Below are positions 59,201 to 64,000 of a DNA stretch of 64,000 bases, in pieces. The stretch is from Sinonovacula constricta (Eukaryota; Mollusca; Bivalvia; Cardiida; Solecurtidae). The stretch is from assembly GCA_007844125.1 (NCBI GenBank), contig CM017572.1:35885203-35949202 (forward strand), written 5' to 3'. The notes below the pieces were generated by a model. It saw only the letters and a program-made list of their open reading frames with translations, made no database searches and was not told the origin of the DNA. The stretch's first letter is position 1. Each line of letters starts with the position of its first letter. The position numbers and the translations under genes are program-made.

Positions 59201-61738
59201 GTACATCTTTTTTATTTGTCATGTGTAATATCATGGTTGATTGATACACCTCGATGTTTATTAGGTGTGACTGTGAATTAAATTCACCTCATATTATTAG
59301 TGGTTTTATTGGCGGCGCGCTTAAGCGCGACGCCTATATATGGAATGATCACTGAAATTTGCACATGGGACAAAGTTTGTTTTGCGGGCTTTCTTAACCC
59401 GATAAAATACGGGTCCTAATTCGGTACACGCGTTCAATTTTATTTTTTAATTTTTAACTTTATTTTTGCGTGTCTGCGACATTTAAAATAACTTTAAGAA
59501 TAAACAGTAAGATACTGAGGAAGGAAAAACGTATGATGCTTAAGAAATATACTGTCTGAACAATGACTATTTGTGTAATGCGAGGCTGCTGCATTTATGC
59601 AATTTTTCCTTGTACACTTTAGATTTATAGATAATATAATAATTTTGCAATGTCGAGATTTGCTTCTTTTTTGTTTTAAATCAATCCATGGTCTCAGGAA
59701 AATACTTTACACATACTTTTTCTCATTATTTATAGTATACTGAAAACTTTTAAATAAAAAACATTACTTTTCAAATATGTCTGTTTACCTAATTAACTTT
59801 TTGCTTCGCATCAACGGCTTTTCTTGTCCTTATAGGTAATGGCTATTTGCAAGAAATACCCAGAACAGTTACCACGGATGTACAAGTGTTTAGATGGAGT
59901 TTGGAAGCCGGATACACCAACATGCAAGACATCTCAACATGGAAACATGGAAGACAGCACAACAGAAGCCACGAAGATTTCGACTGAAGCAGCACCGTCC
60001 GAAACAGGTAATACACACGTGCATATTTCCGAAGACTACATGAGTTATCATCGTTTATCATTAATGAATAACAGCATAATCATTATTCAAAATCAATAAT
60101 GTTAATACATTGCAATCCCAATTTGTGTATTCATCTGTAGTGAGAGCTTTATAATAAAACTATCAGAAATAAAGATGTGATCAGGGGAAGAAAGGAAACT
60201 GCCAGTAGATAGCATGACGGATGTCAAAAATCTACGAACTACTTAAACTTTAAAATTCCTAACGTGAAACGTGACAGGCATATTGTGACGTATGGTAATG
60301 TAATTGATGAACGGTCAATCAAAACATTAACAAAATCAATTGAATTTAAATGCTTTTTGTTGTATGTGGTAATTGGGACGGCTTTTTGTTTTCATTACTT
60401 TGTTAGATTTCGTTTCTTATTTTACGAAAGTGTATAAACTGGAACGAAAAAGTGCTGACATTATGCAATGGAAACCTCCCAATCCATACGCAAGATGACT
60501 CTAAGGGGGTGGTGGGTGGACAGTGTCAAAGTGGACACTCCAAAGAAAAACAGAAAAAATCAAAAAGGGGAATGCAATATCGGAGAGTGTGGCACAACCC
60601 GGAACCAATTACATTCTTCCCGACATACAGACACAACCACAGTCATGTTCAGTGTGTGTAGCGGTTATAATATGCCATGTTGTGTACAGTTTTGGGCGAT
60701 TTTCATATAAACACATCCACACGAAAAAGAAAACGTATCCAAGGACCTAAAGCGTGGTCGGTGGCGTTTCATGAAGCGATCCATAAGTTCTCTATCATTT
60801 TCGCGAATGCGGTCTTCCTACCGGCGACCCTTCTCCATGCATTAAATTCGGCTACATGTTTTTAGGAGAGATGTGTATACATGTATAATGATGTTCTCTT
60901 ATATGTGGATAATGGTAAAATAATATGAACACACTATGTACACATGTAATGCCACCCTATTTGAAACGGAATCAAGTGTTTCTGATATTTATAAAATAAT
61001 GTCTTGCTTCATTATATTTAGTTTTTTTCTTACTCGCAAAACAAGTGCATTTGCTGAAATGAATAACGCCATCAAGTTTGGGCATGAACACGATCTAATT
61101 CAGTAAGCAGTTATATGACATTTTAATGCATTATGTTATCTTAATATAAACTATATATTTACTGTTCTCAAGTGATTGAATATTAATATATTATTAATAT
61201 TAATATATTATTGTTATTATCTTGTTTTGTTTAATGTGAAACATATATAGCACTTGACCAGGTTCAATGAACGAAAATTGCAACATACCTCAATTGTCAT
61301 ACAGCGGAGTTATAAATATGGAAATTTAAGGGAGACATTAAGCCTTTGTTTCTTCTCTGAGTGCAGCGTTGTAACGTAACCGTTCCGATCGGTGATACTC
61401 ATTAGAAAATAGCATTAGACCATAACCAACCCGTCATGGCCATTCATGGCCCGTTTAAATATGCGGAATTTCGCGTATCCGAGCTGGATGACTAATGTGT
61501 TCAACTAGTCTAGTGAAGTATCGTGTCTATGGATAAATCAGCTTCCGATTTGACATCGAATTACTAATTGTGCTATATGGCTCTTTCTGGTAACCGTGTT
61601 ATGATACAGTTATATTATATTTTGAGCTAATGCCATTTCTGTTACAGAACCACTGTGTCCTGTCATAGAAAAACCATTTTATAACGGCGAGATTGTGTAT
61701 ATGGACGAAAGAAGGCTGCATAGCGTTGCAAAGTTTAT
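41192..61738 (+). CDS. Secreted sushi (CCP) domain protein, 5' portion (overall span)
   Basis: Four exons (41192-41264, 43059-43165, 59836-60007, 61648-61738) join in compatible phases (1/1, 0/0, 1/1, then 2). They encode a signal peptide (about residues 1-23), a complete sushi domain (Cys27, Cys65, Cys78, Cys90, with Trp in GVW before the last Cys), a Thr/Ser/Glu-rich linker (about 91-117) likely to be O-glycosylated, and the start of a second sushi domain (from Cys121). Sushi domains mediate protein binding in complement-like factors, selectins and adhesion proteins; the ligand here is unknown. The gene continues past the window. Both domain-splitting introns are occupied by 30-bp tandem arrays. 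Confidence 0.75.
41270..42460. other. Intron 1, left part
   Basis: AT-rich; no further exon seen. Confidence 0.4.
42465..42543. ncRNA. 79-nt hairpin in intron 1, microRNA-precursor-like
   Basis: ATAGATTTAATTGGCAAAAA then CGTCCCACT pairs with AACTGGGACGCCTTTGCCAA then TTAAATCTAT over about 30 bp with two or three mismatches and a loop of about 16 nt. The length and arm size fit an animal pre-miRNA or mirtron-like fold. A small palindromic MITE fits equally well. It is AT/GC mixed and unlike neighbouring repeats. Called ncRNA only as a candidate. Confidence 0.35.
42660..42790 (+). repeat. Interspersed repeat (GACCGACTGGG family), copy 2, intron 1
   Basis: GGTCAGTTGGCAATAGGACC then GACTGGGGTGCTTAAACC, GAGCGCTC and CACTTCCT, as in 23990-24140 and 43320-43495. 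Confidence 0.8.
43059..43165 (+). CDS. Sushi gene exon 2: first half of sushi domain 1
   Basis: An acceptor CTCATTTTCAG and a donor ATT|GTGAGT bound 107 nt, entering in phase 1 and leaving in phase 0. It reads RCTAPSSADMQLFAVGLDWI then PHRIRRNRNVESGTI. It has Cys I at 43064-43066, the C-x-x-P opening and a Gly-Thr-Ile close, the usual place where the sushi core strand V-x-Y-x-C begins. Domain halves on separate exons are known in complement genes. Confidence 0.75.
43320..43495 (+). repeat. Interspersed repeat (GACCGACTGGG family), copy 3, intron 2
   Basis: AACAGTCAGTCCGATAAAGG then ACCAACTGGGGTGCTTGAAC, AAGCGCCCC and GTTCCTGTAGG. It sits 155 bp downstream of exon 2 while copy 2 ends 269 bp upstream, so the exon is flanked by two same-orientation copies. 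Confidence 0.8.
45460..46392. repeat. Indel-rich zone of the satellite
   Basis: Units here gain or lose 1-4 bases repeatedly (for example GTGTATAATAGTGTACG, AGTTGTATTAATATG, TACATAAGCAG), breaking the 30-bp register that is kept on both sides. This is either local decay or uncorrected long-read error. Confidence 0.85.
56091..58800. repeat. Higher-order part of the satellite marked by a variant unit
   Basis: A diagnostic unit (AATAATTTAACGTAACATAA then CTGTGTATTAA, followed by GTGTCACG in most copies) occurs at about 56091, 57860, 58040, 58369, 58548, 58696 and 58786. The last six bracket blocks of 3-11 ordinary units, so multi-unit blocks have been copied as wholes. Confidence 0.85.
59117..59835. 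other. Unique sequence between satellite and exon 3
   Basis: Includes the 24-bp palindrome GGCGGCGCGCTT/AAGCGCGACGCC at 59311-59334 (one mismatch), unusually GC-rich for this region. No other feature seen. Confidence 0.4.
59836..60007 (+). CDS. Sushi gene exon 3: second half of sushi domain 1 plus linker
   Basis: 172 nt, phase 0 in and phase 1 out (ACAG|GTAATA). It begins VMAICKKYPEQLPRMYKCLD then GVWKPDTPTCK. Cys II lies at 59848-59850, Cys III at 59887-59889, the invariant-type Trp at 59902-59904 and Cys IV at 59923-59925. This gives the Y-x-C-x-x-G-x-W...P-x-C signature of a sushi C-terminal half. The remaining 26 codons form a Thr/Ser/Glu linker. The in-frame ATG at 59839 is internal, not a start. 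Confidence 0.8.
60008..61647. other. Intron 3
   Basis: 1640 bp. Short open frames at 60452-60865 overlap in three frames without splice or domain logic. TTAATATATTATTAATATTA near 61180 is an AT palindrome. Nothing else was recognised. Confidence 0.5.
61648..61738 (+). CDS. Sushi gene exon 4: first half of sushi domain 2
   Basis: An acceptor TTTCTGTTACAG enters in phase 1 and completes a Glu codon, then PLCPVIEKPFYNGEIVYMDE and RRLHSVAKF. C-P-x-I-x-x-P...N-G-x-I is the standard sushi opening. The donor is probably AT|GTATGA at 61739 (phase 2), the phase commonly used to split sushi domains. AAA|GTTTAT at 61733 is a weaker alternative in the same phase. The rest of the domain must lie past 64000. 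Confidence 0.7.
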
Positions 61739-61739
61739 G

Positions 61740-62010
61740 TATGAAACGTTTTGCATTTTTATCTTGCTGTTTATTTTTAAAAGGTTAATTGTAGACGTTA
61801 ATACAGTATTGTAAGTTGCATTTGCAATAAATAATTCTTCATATTACACTTAAAGGGTTAAAATATGATACAAAATGTGCTTTCAAATAAAACACGACTT
61901 ATATATGTAATCACGAAAAGAGGAGTTAGAATGCCATTAAATTTTTCTGTCCATGTTGAACTAAGTGCTCTATGTTTATTGAATGTATAATATCACAATA
62001 GCAAACCATG
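61740..62010. other. Intron 4, unique part
   Basis: AT-rich; no feature seen before the array. Confidence 0.4.
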
Positions 62011-64000
62011 TATGTGGTGACATTGTAATGTTTAGGTAAGTCAGTAGTGATTGTGTATTGTCTACTTAAGCCTGTAGTGACGGTGTATTGTGTTGGTAAG
62101 CCTGTAGTGACGGTGTATTGTCTAGGTAAGCCTGTAGTGACGGTGTATTGTGTTGGTAAGCCTGTAGTGACAGTGTATTGTTTAAGTAAGCCAGTAGTGA
62201 CGGTGTATTGTCTAGGTAAGCCTGTAGTGTCGGTGTATTGTTTAAGTAAGCCTGTAGTGACGGTGTATTGTCTAGGTAAGCCTGTAGTGTCGGTGTATTG
62301 TGTAGGTCAGCCAGTAGTGACGGTGTATTGTCTAGGTAAGCCTGTAGTGACGGTGTATTATGTAGATAAGCCTGTAGTAAAGGTGTATTGTCTACTTAAG
62401 CCTGTAGTGACGGTGTATTGTGTTGGTAAGCCAGTAGTCAAGGTGTATTGTTTAGGTAAGCCTGTAGTGACGGTGTATTGTATAGGTAAGCCTGTAGTGA
62501 CGGTGTATTGTCTAGGTAAGCCTGTAGTGACGGTGTATTGTGTTGGTAAGCCAGTAGTCAAGGTGTATTGTTTAGGTAAGCCTGCAGTGACGGTGTATTA
62601 TGTAGATAAGCCTGTAGTGACGGTGTATTGTCTAGGTTAGCCTGTAGTGACGGTGTATTGTGTTGGTAAGCCAGTAGTGACGGTGTATTATGTAGATAAG
62701 CCTGTAGTGACGGTGTATTGTCTAGGTTAGCCTGTAGTGACGGTGTATTGTGTAGATAAGCCTGTAGTGACGGTGTATTGTCTAGGTTAGCCTGTAGTGA
62801 CGGTGTATTGTCTAGGTAAGTCAGTAGTGATTGTGTATTGTCTAGGTTAGCCTGTAGTGACGGTGTATTGTCTAGGTAAGTCAGTAGTGATTGTGTATTG
62901 TCTAGGTAAGCCTGCAGTGACGGCGTATTATGTAGATAAGCCTGTAGTGACGGTGTATTGTCTAGGTTAGCCTGTAGTGACGGTGTATTGTGTTGGTAAG
63001 CCAGTAGTGACGGTGTATTGTCAAGGTAAGTCAGTAGTGATTGTGTATTTTCTAGGTAAGTCTGCAGTGACGGTGCATTATGTAGGTAAGCCAGTAGTGA
63101 CGGTGTATTGTCTATGTTAGCCTGTAGTGACGGTGTATTGTGTTGGTAAGTCAGTAGTGATGGTGTATTGTGTAGGTAAGTCAGTAGTGATTGTGTATTG
63201 TCTAGGTAAGTCAGTAGTGACGGTGCATTATGTAGGTAAGCCAGTAGTGACGGTGTATTGTCTAGGTTAGCCTGTAGTGACGGTGTATTGTGTTGGTAAG
63301 CCAGTAGTGACGGTGTATTGTCTAGGTAAGTCAGTAGTGATTGTGTATTGTCTAGGTAAGTCTGCAGTGACGGTGCATTATGTAGGTAAGCCAGTAGTGA
63401 CGGTGTATTGTCTAGGTTAGCCTGTACTGACGGTGTATTGTCTAGGTAAGCCCGTAGTGACGATGTATTGTATAGGTAGGTCAGTACTGACGGTGTAATG
63501 TGTAGGTAAGCCAGTAGTGACGGTGTATTGTCTCGGTAAGCCTATAGTGAAGGTGTATTCTCTAGGTAAGTCAGTAGTGACGGTGTAATGTGTAGGCAAG
63601 CCAGTAGTGACGGTGTATTGTGTAGGTAAGCCAGTAGTGACGGTGTATTGTGTACGTAAGCTAGTAGTGAAGGTGTATTGTGTAGGCAAGCCAGTAGGGA
63701 TGGTGTTTTGTCTAGGTAAGCCCCGTAGTGACGGTGTATTGTGTAGGTAAGCCAGTAGTGACGGTGTATTGTGTTGGTTAGTCAGTAGTGTCGGTGTATT
63801 GTCTAGGTAAGCCAGTAGTGACGGTTTTATGTCTAGGTAAGCCAGTAGTGACGGTGTATTGTCTAGGTAAGCCAGTAGTGACGGTGTATTGTCTAGGTAA
63901 GCCAGTAGTGACGGTGTATTGTGTAGGTCAGCCAGTAGTAACAGTGTTATGCCTAGGTAAGCCAGTAGTGACGGTGTATTGTGTAGGTAAGTCAGTAGTG
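62011..64000. repeat. Second 30-bp array, about 66 copies, runs off the window
   Basis: The unit is TAGTGACGGTGTATTG then TCTAGGTAAGCCTG, with variants TGTTGGTAAG, TATGTAGATAAG, CTAGGTTAG, GTCAGTAG and ATTGTGTATT. Many units contain AG|GTAAG, which matches the 5' splice-site consensus. The register is kept until a one-base insertion near 63722. Stop-free frames arise on both strands for the same arithmetic reason as in the larger array and are not genes. The left edge (62011-62046) is diverged, and the right edge lies outside the window. Confidence 0.95.

Larger units (their letters stand above)
43166..59835 (+). other. Intron 2 of the sushi gene, 16.7 kb, interrupts sushi domain 1
   Basis: Defined by donor GTGAGT at 43166 and acceptor TTGTCCTTATAG ending 59835. 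It contains one interspersed repeat, the 30-bp satellite array (92% of the intron) and about 0.7 kb of unique sequence. Both borders are phase 0. Confidence 0.7.

Noticed and set aside
60560..60700. Extra sushi-like exon (TTTVMFSVCSGYN) in intron 3
   Set aside because: It resembles the sushi core by a few residues only. Exons 3 and 4 already join in phase 1, no donor follows, and overlapping frames are equally open.
62047..62640. 197-codon frame of GKPVVTVYCL repeats
   Set aside because: Product of the second 30-bp array; it ends as soon as a GGTTAG variant appears.

Overview
This is eukaryotic, AT-rich, repeat-dominated animal DNA. It most likely comes from a bivalve mollusc, possibly a heterodont such as a dreissenid or venerid clam. 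The evidence is indirect: GT-AG exons with signature splice sites, tRNA-derived SINEs, a 5'-truncated non-LTR retrotransposon, a GAGGGCCATGATGGCCC-type interspersed repeat that I associate with bivalve genomes, and five large minisatellite or satellite arrays. No bacterial-style operon, CRISPR array or genuine tRNA gene was found. Almost all long open frames are by-products of tandem repeats whose unit length is a multiple of three.

Layout, left to right. 0-9 kb: a SINE tail, a 33-bp minisatellite (about 46 copies) running into a 650-bp polypyrimidine tract, local duplications, a long hairpin and a 320-bp tandem duplication. 8.7-11.6 kb: an intron-split remnant resembling a MULE-type transposase, two SINEs, and one SINE interrupted by another insertion. 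11.6-20.6 kb: mostly unannotatable AT-rich DNA with scattered SINE heads. 20.6-22.5 kb: a minisatellite of about 45 bp. 25.3-28.0 kb: a decayed LINE with reverse transcriptase C-terminus and RNase H, bounded by a 14-bp target-site duplication. 28.3-35.2 kb: four minus-strand exons, probably the 3' end of an unrecognised gene; a 54-bp minisatellite lies in one intron. 35.5-41 kb: a candidate MITE, an (AT)n microsatellite and old repeats.

41.2-64 kb holds the clearest gene: a plus-strand secreted sushi (CCP) protein. A signal-peptide exon, two half-sushi exons that join in matching phase to give a complete four-cysteine domain, and a further exon starting a second sushi domain can be read. The intron that cuts the first sushi domain is 16.7 kb long and contains a 15.3-kb array of about 510 copies of a 30-bp unit. 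The intron that cuts the second sushi domain contains another 30-bp array of about 66 copies that runs off the window; many of its units carry an AG|GTAAG splice-donor-like motif. This pairing of split sushi domains with giant 30-bp intronic arrays is the most unusual thing in the window.

Limits: exons were called by eye from splice sites, reading frame and residue patterns, without RNA or database support. Repeat copy numbers are length divided by period. Family names beyond broad class are not claimed.
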